Assembly (NCBI GenBank): GCA_012517755.1
Contig: JAAYUH010000023.1
Coordinates: 1-11,600 of the forward strand
Direction: 5' to 3'
DNA length: 11,600 nt
From: a bacterium
Lineage (GTDB): Bacteria > Caldisericota > Caldisericia > B22-G15
The notes under the pieces were generated by a model. It made no database searches. It had not been told where the DNA came from and saw nothing but the letters and a program-made list of their open reading frames with translations. Each line of letters starts with the position of its first letter. Position 1 is the stretch's first letter. Positions 1 through 6,993 of this stretch are shown one piece after another. The translations under genes and the position numbers were made by a program.

Positions 1-90
1 AATGAAGACCCTAAAGCATTTGTTATAATTGGAGATGCAAGAGAGGTTATTGGTGAAGGATTTATTCCAATAGAGGAGGCAAAAAGATGA
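1..90 (+). CDS. C-terminal end of a YitT-family (DUF2179) membrane protein, 5' truncated by the window
   Basis: Frame 1 is open from the first base and stops at TGA 88-90, giving 29 residues. The stretch DPKAFVIIGDAREVIGEGF closely resembles the end of the cytoplasmic DUF2179 domain that closes YitT/YebE-type proteins (typical ending: DPKAFV-x-x-x-D-x-x-E-V-x-GEGF). In that family several membrane segments come first; here they lie upstream of the window. The molecular role of YitT proteins is not well established. The stop codon overlaps the ATG of the PHP gene by 4 bases (ATGA at 87-90), so the two genes are probably cotranscribed and translationally coupled. The assignment rests on a short but characteristic tail. 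Confidence 0.75.
   Translation, partial: NEDPKAFVIIGDAREVIGEGFIPIEEAKR
73..79 (+). promoter_or_regulatory. Ribosome binding site (GAGGAGG) for the PHP gene
   Basis: GAGGAGG lies 7 bases before the ATG at 87, inside the 3' end of the YitT-family gene. It fixes ATG 87 as the start of the PHP gene and supports coupled translation across the ATGA junction. Confidence 0.75.
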
Positions 91-809
91 AAATTGAAGT
101 TGATACTCATACACACACTATATTAACAGGTCATGCTTTTTCAACAATTATTGAAAATGTTCAAATCGCAAAAAAAGTTGGCTTAAAAGGATTGTGTCTT
201 ACTGATCATGGACCATCAAGACCTGATAGCCCAAGCATTGAATACTTTAAAATGCTTGCGAGTAGGTATTTGCCAGATGAAATAGAAGGAATAAAAATTT
301 TTACTGGTTGCGAAATGAATATCATCTCAGAGGATGGTGATGTTGATTTACCATTAAACATCTACAAAAATTTGGATTTCAATATAATAGCATTTCACAA
401 TCAAACTCCTTACTCTTCGAATTCAAAAGGTAAAAATACAAAAAGTATGATAAATACTTTGAAGAAAGAAAATATAAATGGAATAGCACATCCTGGAGAT
501 CCATATTTCCCTTATCCAATCGATTTGGAAGATGTTATTAAAGCTGCATCAGATTATGATAAAGCAGTTGAACTCAACAATAATGTTTTAAAAAGAGGTG
601 AATATTGGATAAATTATTATAAAGAGATGCTAAATTTATGTTTAAAATACAAAGTAAAAATTTTTATCTCTTCTGATGCACATTTAGCTTATTATATAGG
701 TGAATTTATTGATGCAATTAGACTTTTAGATGAATTTGATTCAAATATAAAAGAGTTAGTTATTAACAAAAATATTGAGGATTTTGAAAAATTTATAAAA
801 AAAATATAA
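87..809 (+). CDS. YcdX-like PHP-domain metal-dependent phosphoesterase
   Basis: A 240-residue cytosolic protein of the PHP superfamily, closest in pattern to YcdX-type phosphatases with a trinuclear metal site. All nine metal-ligand positions expected from YcdX can be placed: H8 and H10 (DTHTHT), H16 (GHAFST), H41 (TDHG), E76 (GCEMN), H104 (AFHN), H135 (AHPGD), D197 and H199 (SSDAH). The length matches stand-alone YcdX proteins, with no polymerase or HisJ extension. The family hydrolyses phosphoesters with Zn or Mn, but the natural substrate is generally unknown and cannot be read here. HisK-type histidinol phosphatase is an alternative, disfavoured by the YcdX-like HAFST loop and the absence of his genes nearby. 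The start is fixed by the GAGGAGG site and the ATGA overlap with the preceding gene. A transglutaminase-like gene follows with no spacer. Confidence 0.9.
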   Translation: MKIEVDTHTHTILTGHAFSTIIENVQIAKKVGLKGLCLTDHGPSRPDSPSIEYFKMLASRYLPDEIEGIKIFTGCEMNIISEDGDVDLPLNIYKNLDFNIIAFHNQTPYSSNSKGKNTKSMINTLKKENINGIAHPGDPYFPYPIDLEDVIKAASDYDKAVELNNNVLKRGEYWINYYKEMLNLCLKYKVKIFISSDAHLAYYIGEFIDAIRLLDEFDSNIKELVINKNIEDFEKFIKKI

Positions 810-823
810 AAAAATATATAATT

Positions 824-2212
824 TTGATTTTAGTTTTATTCATCTTATCAGTTGCTTTTTATAATATATCATATTACCTATCAGTTCTTGGGGAAGATGT
901 TGATTTACCATATCCTGTTGTTCACTATTACAAAACAAACTCAACATTTTACATAATTGATAGAATTTTTTTTGAAAGAGATTATAGTTTTGATTTAAAA
1001 ATTGAAATTGTTCAACCAATAAATGGAGAAGTTGAGATAGACTCTTATGCTTTTGGGGAGAGAGAAAGGGACAATGCAAATTTTATATGGATAAAACCTT
1101 TATATAAAGACGGGTCTTACAACATAGATGGAGTTTTGCCAAAAAGAGAGATTTATATAAAATTAAAAATAACTACAAATGAAAATCAGGGAACCGGCAT
1201 AGGTTATCTATCATTCAAACATCTTTTTAAAACATACCATCTCAAGATTGTTTTAGGCACAACAAAAGAATATTTTGATAATGAATACCCATCTGAATAT
1301 ATACCTTATATTACTGGATATAATTACGAATATGGTATTGCAACAGATGAACTGATAAAAAATGGAGGAGTTCATCCATATCTACCAAAAATAAAAAGTT
1401 ATGCAAAGAGTTTATTGAAAGAAAATTCTTTTGAAACTGCAAAAAATATTTTAAATTTTGTTATGAATATTTTTTCACAAGGAATAAATGTTACATATCT
1501 TGGTGATTATCCAGATTATTATTATATAGATAGGTATGAAAAAGAGGGGTCGATATCAGGAGTTTGCTCAGAAAGATCAATATTATTTCTATCACTAATA
1601 AGATCTATTGGAATTCCATCAAGACTTGTTTATGCTTCTGGTTATCCAGTTGATCATGTCTTTGTTGAATGTTTTATTGATGGTGAATGGATAAATTTTG
1701 ATTCAACTTATGGAATCATAGGAAAGGATGACTTTTATTATGAAAAAGTTGTAAGAAATTTATCAACTTTTTCAAATTTCTATGGTGGTGTAAGAGAACA
1801 TTTTAAAAAATATAGAAATAAAATAAATCCGATTTATCCATATGAAGAGATTTTAAATGATAAATATTTAAAAGAGTCAATAGTGATTAATGGAGTTGGT
1901 GGAGTGAAAATAGGTGATTCATATTTTTTAAGTTTAAGAGTCAGGTGGTCTCTGTTTAATTATGAAGATAAAGAGTTAATTTTAACTATTATTGATTCCT
2001 TAGGAAATAAAAAAGTTGCTGAAATTGAAACAAAAAATTTATTTTACAATTTTGCTGAAGGTACGATTTCTATAAAAATGAAGTTAAATAATTTCTTAGA
2101 AATAAATGGTAAAAGACAATTTAAAATAAATGTTAAATTGATTGATAAAGAGAAATTATTAGATTACTATGAAATTGGCGAAGGGCTTTTTCTTGAAAAT
2201 TTCTCTTTTTAA
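824..2212 (+). CDS. Membrane-anchored transglutaminase-like protein, start codon uncertain
   Basis: Counted from the TTG at 824 the protein has 462 residues. A hydrophobic N-terminal segment (about 1-22) would export or anchor it. A region rich in beta strands and aromatic residues follows (about 25-150). The transglutaminase-like core (about 185-300) carries the papain-type triad: C248 in SGVCSE, H278 in VDHVF and D293 in NFDSTYG. A C-terminal beta-rich domain (about 345-462) may be Ig-like. Bacterial relatives are mostly extracytoplasmic proteases or cross-linking enzymes of uncertain substrate. The start is odd: the frame is open from 788, there is no ATG before residue 214, and TTG 824 has no Shine-Dalgarno. 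Starting at ATA 806 gives a normal signal n-region (x-K-K-Y-I-I-L) and overlaps the upstream stop as ATAA, so 806 is an attractive true start. No promoter is visible; coupling to the PHP gene is likely. Confidence 0.8.
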   Translation: MILVLFILSVAFYNISYYLSVLGEDVDLPYPVVHYYKTNSTFYIIDRIFFERDYSFDLKIEIVQPINGEVEIDSYAFGERERDNANFIWIKPLYKDGSYNIDGVLPKREIYIKLKITTNENQGTGIGYLSFKHLFKTYHLKIVLGTTKEYFDNEYPSEYIPYITGYNYEYGIATDELIKNGGVHPYLPKIKSYAKSLLKENSFETAKNILNFVMNIFSQGINVTYLGDYPDYYYIDRYEKEGSISGVCSERSILFLSLIRSIGIPSRLVYASGYPVDHVFVECFIDGEWINFDSTYGIIGKDDFYYEKVVRNLSTFSNFYGGVREHFKKYRNKINPIYPYEEILNDKYLKESIVINGVGGVKIGDSYFLSLRVRWSLFNYEDKELILTIIDSLGNKKVAEIETKNLFYNFAEGTISIKMKLNNFLEINGKRQFKINVKLIDKEKLLDYYEIGEGLFLENFSF

Positions 2213-2218
2213 AAAAAA

Positions 2219-2923
2219 TTAACCACCAAGATAAGCTTCTTTAACTCTTGAATCTTCTTTTAATTCTTTACCTTCTCCTTGTAAAGCAATTGTTCCAGAT
2301 TCAAGAACATAAGCATAATTTGCAATTTCGAGTGCCTTTCGAGCATTTTGTTCAACAAGAAGAATTGTGATTCCCTGTAAATTTATCTGACATAAAACCT
2401 GAAATATCTCATCAACAAGTACAGGAGACAGACCCATTGATGGTTCATCAAGTAACATTAATTCTCCACCTGTTGTTAGTGCTCTTGCTACTGAAAGCAT
2501 CTGTTGTTCACCACCTGACAATGTACCTGCAAGTTGTTTCCTTCTTTCTTTTAGTCTTGGAAATATATCAAAGACTCTTTCGAACCTCTCTTTTCTAATT
2601 TTCTTGTCTTTAATTGTCCAAGCTGCAAGTTCAAGATTTTCCATAACAGTTAAAGTTTCAAAAATTCTCCTTCCTTCAGGAACATGAGATATTCCTAATT
2701 CAACTATTTTGTGTGCTTCATAATTTGTAATTTCCTGCCCTTTAAAATAGATATGACCATCTTTTGGTTTTATCAATCCACTGATTGTTTTTAAAGTTGT
2801 AGATTTGCCAGCTCCATTTGCTCCAATTAATGTTACAATTTGACCAGATTTTACTTTAAAAGAGATATTTTTTAAGGCTTTAATCGCTCCATAATTAACT
2901 TCAAGATTAACAACTTCTAACAT
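2219..2923 (-). CDS. livF: Branched-chain amino acid ABC transporter, ATP-binding protein LivF
   Basis: This 234-residue cytosolic ATPase is one of the two nucleotide-binding subunits of the Liv importer. Visible motifs are Walker A (GANGAGKST, 34-42), the LivF-type Q-loop region VPEGRR (81-86), the signature LSGGEQQ (135-141), Walker B LMLLDEP (155-161, catalytic E160) and the D-loop region GLSP. The H-loop position is Gln (VEQN, Q192), which is usual for LivF. The length is normal for the family. Start ATG 2923 has GAGGGTGG just upstream and overlaps the livG stop by 7 bases, so translation is probably coupled. It is the last gene of the operon. Its TAA faces the transglutaminase stop across 6 bp, and I see no clear hairpin terminator between them. 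Confidence 0.96.
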   Translation of the reverse strand: MLEVVNLEVNYGAIKALKNISFKVKSGQIVTLIGANGAGKSTTLKTISGLIKPKDGHIYFKGQEITNYEAHKIVELGISHVPEGRRIFETLTVMENLELAAWTIKDKKIRKERFERVFDIFPRLKERRKQLAGTLSGGEQQMLSVARALTTGGELMLLDEPSMGLSPVLVDEIFQVLCQINLQGITILLVEQNARKALEIANYAYVLESGTIALQGEGKELKEDSRVKEAYLGG

Positions 2924-3693
2924 TTTCCACCCTCACTTCCTAAATATGCTTCAATAACTTTTCTATCATTTCTTATCTCATCTGGATTACCTTCAGCAAT
3001 TGTTTCACCAAAATCCATAACTTTTATTCTTTCACAAATCCCCATTACAACTTTCATCTGATGTTCAACAAGAAGAATTGTTACATTAAACATTTCTCTT
3101 ATTGAATGGATTAGTTCCATCAAATTTCCAACTTCTCTTGGGTTCATACCAGCAGCAGGCTCATCAAGAAGAAGTAATTTTGGTTTTGTTGCAAGAGCTC
3201 TTGCTATTTCAAGTTTTCTTAATTCTCCATATGGCAAATGTTTTGCAAGGTTATTCATTCTTCCTTGAAGTCCAAAAATTTTCAATAAGTCATAGGTCTC
3301 TTCTTTTATTCTTCTTTCTTCATCATAAAATTTTTTTGTTCTTAATATTGAATCAGTTATTTTATAATCAGCTTTAAAATGTTTTGCAACTCTAATATTG
3401 TCGATAACCGTGAGTTCATTAAATATTCTTAAATTCTGAAAAGTTCTTGCTATTCCTTTATCAACAATTATGTGTGATTTTAAACCAGTTATATTATTTC
3501 CCTCAAATAAAATTTTTCCTTCAGTTGGCTTATACACTCCTGTGATAAGATTAAAAATTGTTGTTTTTCCAGCACCATTAGGTCCAATCAATCCCCAGAG
3601 TGAACCCTCTGGTAAATCAATATTAAAATTATTAACTGCTCTTAATCCACCAAAATAGTGTGTAACATTTTGTAAAGAAAGAATGGTCTCCAT
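2917..3693 (-). CDS. livG: Branched-chain amino acid ABC transporter, ATP-binding protein LivG
   Basis: A 258-residue cytosolic ATPase, partner of LivF. Motifs in order: Walker A GPNGAGKTT (37-45), Q-loop TFQN (84-87), signature PYGELRKLEIA (154-164, near the usual YGEQR), Walker B LLLLDEP (173-179, catalytic E178) and H-loop VEHQM (H211). The AGMNP loop after Walker B and the insertion between Q-loop and signature are typical of LivG. ATG 3693 overlaps the livM stop by one base (TAATG), and the end overlaps livF by 7 bases, so the four permease and ATPase genes form a tight translational unit. Confidence 0.96.
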   Translation of the reverse strand: METILSLQNVTHYFGGLRAVNNFNIDLPEGSLWGLIGPNGAGKTTIFNLITGVYKPTEGKILFEGNNITGLKSHIIVDKGIARTFQNLRIFNELTVIDNIRVAKHFKADYKITDSILRTKKFYDEERRIKEETYDLLKIFGLQGRMNNLAKHLPYGELRKLEIARALATKPKLLLLDEPAAGMNPREVGNLMELIHSIREMFNVTILLVEHQMKVVMGICERIKVMDFGETIAEGNPDEIRNDRKVIEAYLGSEGGKC

Positions 3694-4694
3694 TATTTTT
3701 CTTCCTCCTCTGGTATAAGTATCTTAAATTCTCTTTTTCCCATAAGACCTTCATTTCTATAAAGCATTATTACTATTAAAAGAGCTGAATATACAACCAT
3801 TCTCCACTCAATTCCTACTGTAAAAGTTGGTGTAATATCATCTATCCATCTTAACAGAAACCTTAAACCTTCAGATAAAAATGTCAAACCAAATGCAGCT
3901 ATTATTGAGCCACTTATACTTCCCATACCCCCAGTATAAACCATAATAAGTACAAAAATTGTTCCTAAAAAACCATATTGAGTTGGATGAGCAATTTGTA
4001 GAAGATGACATAAAAGTCCTCCAGCAAGTCCAGCAAAAAAGGCACCTATTGTAAAAGCATAAACTTTATATTTTGTTGTATTAACTCCCACAAGTTCAGA
4101 TGCTACTTGATCTTCTCTTATAGATTTAAAAGCTCTTCCATGAGTTGAAAAAACAATATTTCTTATAATAAGAACAGAGATTACAGTTATTATAAAAATT
4201 ACTGTAAAGTTAGAAAATTTTGGAATGCCAAGAAGACCTCTTGGACCTCCTACATAGTCAATGTTATTTATTATGGTTCTTATAATTTCACCAAAACCAA
4301 GTGTTACTATTGCAAGATAATCTCCTCTTAATCTTAAAGTTGGTAAACCAAGAAGAAATCCAATTAAACCTGATGCAATACTCCCTACAATTAATGCTAT
4401 AAAAAAGAGAATATAGTTCAAAGGATTTGATGGATTAATTTTCCAGATAATTGTTGTTAAAACTCCTGAAACATATGCACCGACTGCAGCAAAACCCATA
4501 TGACCGATTGAAAATTGTCCAGTAAAACCATTTATTAAATTTAAACTGACAGTTAAAATAACATAGACAAGAGAAAGATTAATTGTATTAAGTATATAAT
4601 CATTTACTATAATTTGGTATCTATTAAGAGAAAAGACAACAATATAAAATATCAAACTATATAATAAAAACTTAATATCTCTTTTTAATCTCAT
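3693..4694 (-). CDS. livM: Branched-chain amino acid ABC transporter, permease LivM
   Basis: A 333-residue polytopic membrane protein of the BPD_transp_2 family. It pairs with LivH to form the translocation path. Family signatures include NLINGFTGQFSIGHMGF (52-68), LRGDYLAIVTLGFGEI (122-137) with GGPRGLLGIP after it (149-158), and the coupling-helix region REDQVASELVGV (193-204) that contacts the ATPases. About eight to ten hydrophobic segments are visible. ATG 4694 is preceded by AGGAGG (4704-4699 on the minus strand), which overlaps the TAG stop of livH (4705-4703), so the intergenic gap is only 8 bp. A charged tail (PEEEEK) ends the protein. Confidence 0.95.
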   Translation of the reverse strand: MRLKRDIKFLLYSLIFYIVVFSLNRYQIIVNDYILNTINLSLVYVILTVSLNLINGFTGQFSIGHMGFAAVGAYVSGVLTTIIWKINPSNPLNYILFFIALIVGSIASGLIGFLLGLPTLRLRGDYLAIVTLGFGEIIRTIINNIDYVGGPRGLLGIPKFSNFTVIFIITVISVLIIRNIVFSTHGRAFKSIREDQVASELVGVNTTKYKVYAFTIGAFFAGLAGGLLCHLLQIAHPTQYGFLGTIFVLIMVYTGGMGSISGSIIAAFGLTFLSEGLRFLLRWIDDITPTFTVGIEWRMVVYSALLIVIMLYRNEGLMGKREFKILIPEEEEK

Positions 4695-4702
4695 CTAACC
4701 TC

Positions 4703-5611
4703 CTATACTTTTTCTGCAACTGTTTCACCAAGCAAACCTTGAGGTCTAAAAAGGAGAACCAAAATCAAAATTGCAAAAGCGATACCTTCTCCAAGAAGAG
4801 AGTTATATGAAGTTGCAAATGTTTCAGAAATGCCCATAATATAACTACCTAACATAGCTCCTGGGATGTTTCCTATTCCACCTAAAACAGCAGCAATAAA
4901 AGCTTTAAGACCAGGTAAAACTCCCATATAAGGAAAAATTCTTGGATAAGAAACACCAGTTAAAAGCCCAGCCGCTCCTGCTAATCCTCCACCAACGATA
5001 AATGTTATTGTTATTATTTTTTCAATATCAATACCCATTAGTTTTGCTGCGTCTTTATCCTGTGATACAGCTCTCATAGCCATACCAATTCTTGTATATT
5101 TTACAAGATAAGTTAAAAAAATCATAAGACTAACACTCACCAAGACATCGATTATTATATAGTTTGAAATAGTTGTATTCCCAAATTCGAAAATTTTTGA
5201 TTTTATAAACTGCTCGTTTGGAAAAGCTCTATATGATGGACCTATAAATGGTAATGCAGAAAATAAATATTCAATAAACATAGAAACACCTAATGCTGTT
5301 ATCAAAGCAGAAATTCTTGGTTTGTATCTTAAAGGTTTGTATGCAATTTTATCTGCAAGAACTGCAGCAAGTGAACCTGCTGCTATACTTATTATAAAAA
5401 CCAATACAACAGGAATATGATATCCTCTTAGGTTACCAAAAATAATTATAAAATAACTTGCATATGCACCAATCATAAAGAAATCACCATGAGCAAAATT
5501 AATTAATCTAACAATTCCATAAACCATTGTGTAGCCTAATGCTATTAATGCGTAGATACTTCCAAGTTGTATTCCATTTATAAGTTGTTGTAAATTAAAT
5601 ATTTTTTCCAT
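4703..5611 (-). CDS. livH: Branched-chain amino acid ABC transporter, permease LivH
   Basis: A 302-residue polytopic membrane protein of the BPD_transp_2 family. It carries the LivH N-terminal pattern GSIYALIALGYTMVYGI (17-33) followed by INFAHGDFFMIGAY (37-50), the cytoplasmic coupling loop MRAVSQDKDAAKLMGI (179-194), and the glycine-rich LGGIGNIPGAMLGSY near 243-257. Length and order match LivH proteins. Start ATG 5611 has AAGGAGT about 5 bases upstream. It lies 59 bp after livJ copy 1, and a GC-rich hairpin sits in that gap, which may lower permease expression relative to the binding protein. Confidence 0.95.
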   Translation of the reverse strand: MEKIFNLQQLINGIQLGSIYALIALGYTMVYGIVRLINFAHGDFFMIGAYASYFIIIFGNLRGYHIPVVLVFIISIAAGSLAAVLADKIAYKPLRYKPRISALITALGVSMFIEYLFSALPFIGPSYRAFPNEQFIKSKIFEFGNTTISNYIIIDVLVSVSLMIFLTYLVKYTRIGMAMRAVSQDKDAAKLMGIDIEKIITITFIVGGGLAGAAGLLTGVSYPRIFPYMGVLPGLKAFIAAVLGGIGNIPGAMLGSYIMGISETFATSYNSLLGEGIAFAILILVLLFRPQGLLGETVAEKV

Positions 5612-5628
5612 AATACTCCTTTTTAAAA

Positions 5629-5649
5629 TGGGGAGGTATTGCCTCCCCA
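5629..5649 (-). terminator. Hairpin in the livJ-livH gap: attenuating terminator or RNA-processing stem
   Basis: An 8-bp GC-rich perfect inverted repeat (TGGGGAGG / CCTCCCCA, arms 5629-5636 and 5642-5649, 5-nt loop) stands out in AT-rich DNA. On the transcribed minus strand it is followed by A and a short TTTT before AAAAAGGAG, so the T-run is weak for full termination. Position, directly after the binding-protein gene and before the permeases, is where many ABC operons carry a partial terminator or 3'-stabilising stem that raises the binding protein:permease ratio. Which of the two it does is inference. Confidence 0.6.
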
Positions 5650-5670
5650 GCTATAAAAGGAAATCAGATT

Positions 5671-6819
5671 TTAGGGATTAACAGCAGTTTTATAAACTTG
5701 TTGGCCATTCTTTATTTCAAGTATAACTACTGATTTAACTGGATTTCTATTCTCATCAAAAGTTATAAAACCTGTAACACCATTAAACTCTATATTTTTC
5801 AAAGCTTCTTTAATCTTAGCACCATCTGTTGAACCTGCATTTTGAATGGCTGTAAGAGTTATATTCATAGCATCGTATGCAAGACTTGCTAAGGCTTCAG
5901 GATCTTGTCCAAATTTTTCTTTATATTTTTTTACAAATTCTTGAACCTCTGGTCTTTGATCATCTTTTGAGAAGTGATTTGTGAAGAAACCACCTTCAAC
6001 TGCGTCTCCACCTATTTTTACAAGGTCTGGAGAATCCCAACCATCACTACCTAAGAAATATCCTTTAAATCCAAGTTCTCTTGCCTGTTTCATTATCAAT
6101 GCTGCATCACTGTAGTAATCAGGAATATAAATTAATTCTGCTCCAGCCTTAATTAAGTTTGTTAATTGTGCTTTAAAATCTGTTGCACCAGTTGGGTGTG
6201 ATTCAAAACCAACAACTTCTCCACCAAGATTAATGAATTGATCTCTAAAAAATTCAGAAAGACCTTTTGTATAATCATTTCCAACATCAAAAATTAAGCC
6301 AACCTTTCTTGCGCCCAAATCATAATATGCAAAATTTGCTCCAACTTTTCCTTGAAATGAATCAATAAAACATACTCTAAATATATAATCTCCATACTCT
6401 GTGACTCTTGGATTTGTCGAACCTGATGAAACAAAAGGAACACCCTTTGCTTGTGCTATTGGGGCTCCTGCAAGACTACATTTACTCATTACTGATCCAA
6501 CAATTGCAACAACTTTATCTTGATCAATTAATTCTGTCCATACAGTTGCAGCTTCAGTTGCATCACCTTTATCATCCTCAAAGATTAATTTAATCTTTTT
6601 ACCTAAAACTCCACCCTTTGCATTCCACTCTTCGACAGCCAGATTCTCACCATTTCTTGTTGAGATACCATATGTTGATGCCTCACCAGAAATTGGACCT
6701 ACTCCACCAATTTTAATCTCTTCTACAGCCTTTTCTTTAGTTTGGCAACCTGTAGTAAAACTGATTAACCCTATAAATAAAACCATAATTAAAATAGTTA
6801 AATACACCTTTTTAAACAT
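5671..6819 (-). CDS. livJ: Branched-chain/neutral amino acid binding lipoprotein, copy 1 (proximal to livH)
   Basis: A 382-residue extracytoplasmic solute-binding protein of the Peripla_BP_6 (type I periplasmic fold) family. A signal peptide (1-24: MFKK followed by a hydrophobic stretch) ends at FTTGC, making C25 the likely lipidated residue, although Thr at -3 is not the commonest lipobox residue. The mature protein opens with EEIKIGGVGPISG, as in LivJ-type proteins. The lobe 1 ligand loop is SSGST (131-135). Lobe 2 includes GNDYTKG (180-186) and GSDGWDS (257-263). AAGGAGG lies 4 bases before ATG 6819. It is a close paralogue of the gene at 6994-8142 with no length change, and probably shares the single LivHMGF complex with it. 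The ligand cannot be assigned; Leu/Ile/Val, other neutral amino acids or an amide are possible. It has its own upstream promoter. Confidence 0.93.
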   Translation of the reverse strand: MFKKVYLTILIMVLFIGLISFTTGCQTKEKAVEEIKIGGVGPISGEASTYGISTRNGENLAVEEWNAKGGVLGKKIKLIFEDDKGDATEAATVWTELIDQDKVVAIVGSVMSKCSLAGAPIAQAKGVPFVSSGSTNPRVTEYGDYIFRVCFIDSFQGKVGANFAYYDLGARKVGLIFDVGNDYTKGLSEFFRDQFINLGGEVVGFESHPTGATDFKAQLTNLIKAGAELIYIPDYYSDAALIMKQARELGFKGYFLGSDGWDSPDLVKIGGDAVEGGFFTNHFSKDDQRPEVQEFVKKYKEKFGQDPEALASLAYDAMNITLTAIQNAGSTDGAKIKEALKNIEFNGVTGFITFDENRNPVKSVVILEIKNGQQVYKTAVNP

Positions 6820-6837
6820 GGGTCCTCCTTATTTGTA

Positions 6838-6861
6838 ATATTAAAATCAATATTTTAATAT
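6838..6861. promoter_or_regulatory. AT-only 10-4-10 dyad over the -10 and start region of livJ copy 1
   Basis: Arms ATATTAAAAT (6838-6847) and ATTTTAATAT (6852-6861) are perfect inverted complements around CAAT. The dyad covers the proposed -10 box (6852-6857) and the expected transcription start, a location where a repressor would block initiation. It is made only of A and T in an AT-rich gap, so chance cannot be excluded. Confidence 0.35.
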
Positions 6862-6879
6862 CTTATTTTAATTTGTCAA
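6852..6879 (-). promoter_or_regulatory. Sigma-70/sigma-A promoter for livJ copy 1
   Basis: On the minus strand a perfect TTGACA (-35, 6879-6874) is followed after 16 bases by TAAAAT (-10, 6857-6852, five of six to consensus). Transcription would begin near 6845, about 25 bases before the ATG at 6819, just enough room for the AAGGAGG ribosome site. This would let livJ copy 1 and livHMGF be expressed separately from livJ copy 2. Confidence 0.65.
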
Positions 6880-6923
6880 TAGGTTGTGTTAATGCAAATT
6901 CAAATTTTTTACTATTAAAGATA

Positions 6924-6964
6924 AAAATTTTCTTTTTTTTGAAACAAAAAATAAGGAAAATTTT
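6924..6964 (-). terminator. Long AT-rich hairpin after livJ copy 2, possible terminator
   Basis: Arms 6924-6940 and 6946-6964 pair almost completely (AAAATTTTC plus a T/A run, with about two bulged bases and a GTTTC loop on the minus strand). The far arm ends in TTTTT before ATC, in the direction of transcription from livJ copy 2. A stem this poor in G and C is atypical for an intrinsic terminator, but it lies between the livJ copy 2 stop and the livJ copy 1 promoter, where a terminator would be expected. Confidence 0.4.
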
Positions 6965-6993
6965 GACCTTGGTTAAAAAATAATAAAAAAAAA

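Noticed and set aside
817..822. TATAAT just before the TTG of the transglutaminase-like gene as a promoter
   Set aside because: No acceptable -35 box at 15-19 bases; the nearest TTGAAA is about 27 bases away, and the sequence is a run of A and T where such hexamers are expected by chance.
2201..2221. T/A run between the convergent transglutaminase and livF stops as a bidirectional terminator
   Set aside because: CTTTTTAAAAAAAA can pair only as A/T with almost no loop and no G/C stem, so it is insufficient to claim a terminator.
2219..2923. LivF lacks the canonical Gln in the Q-loop and His in the H-loop
   Set aside because: VPEGR and VEQN at these positions are usual for LivF proteins, so this is not a lesion.
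3102..3377. Plus-strand open frame of 91 codons inside livG
   Set aside because: Reverse-strand shadow of a well-supported ATPase gene, low-complexity hydrophobic product, no ribosome site.
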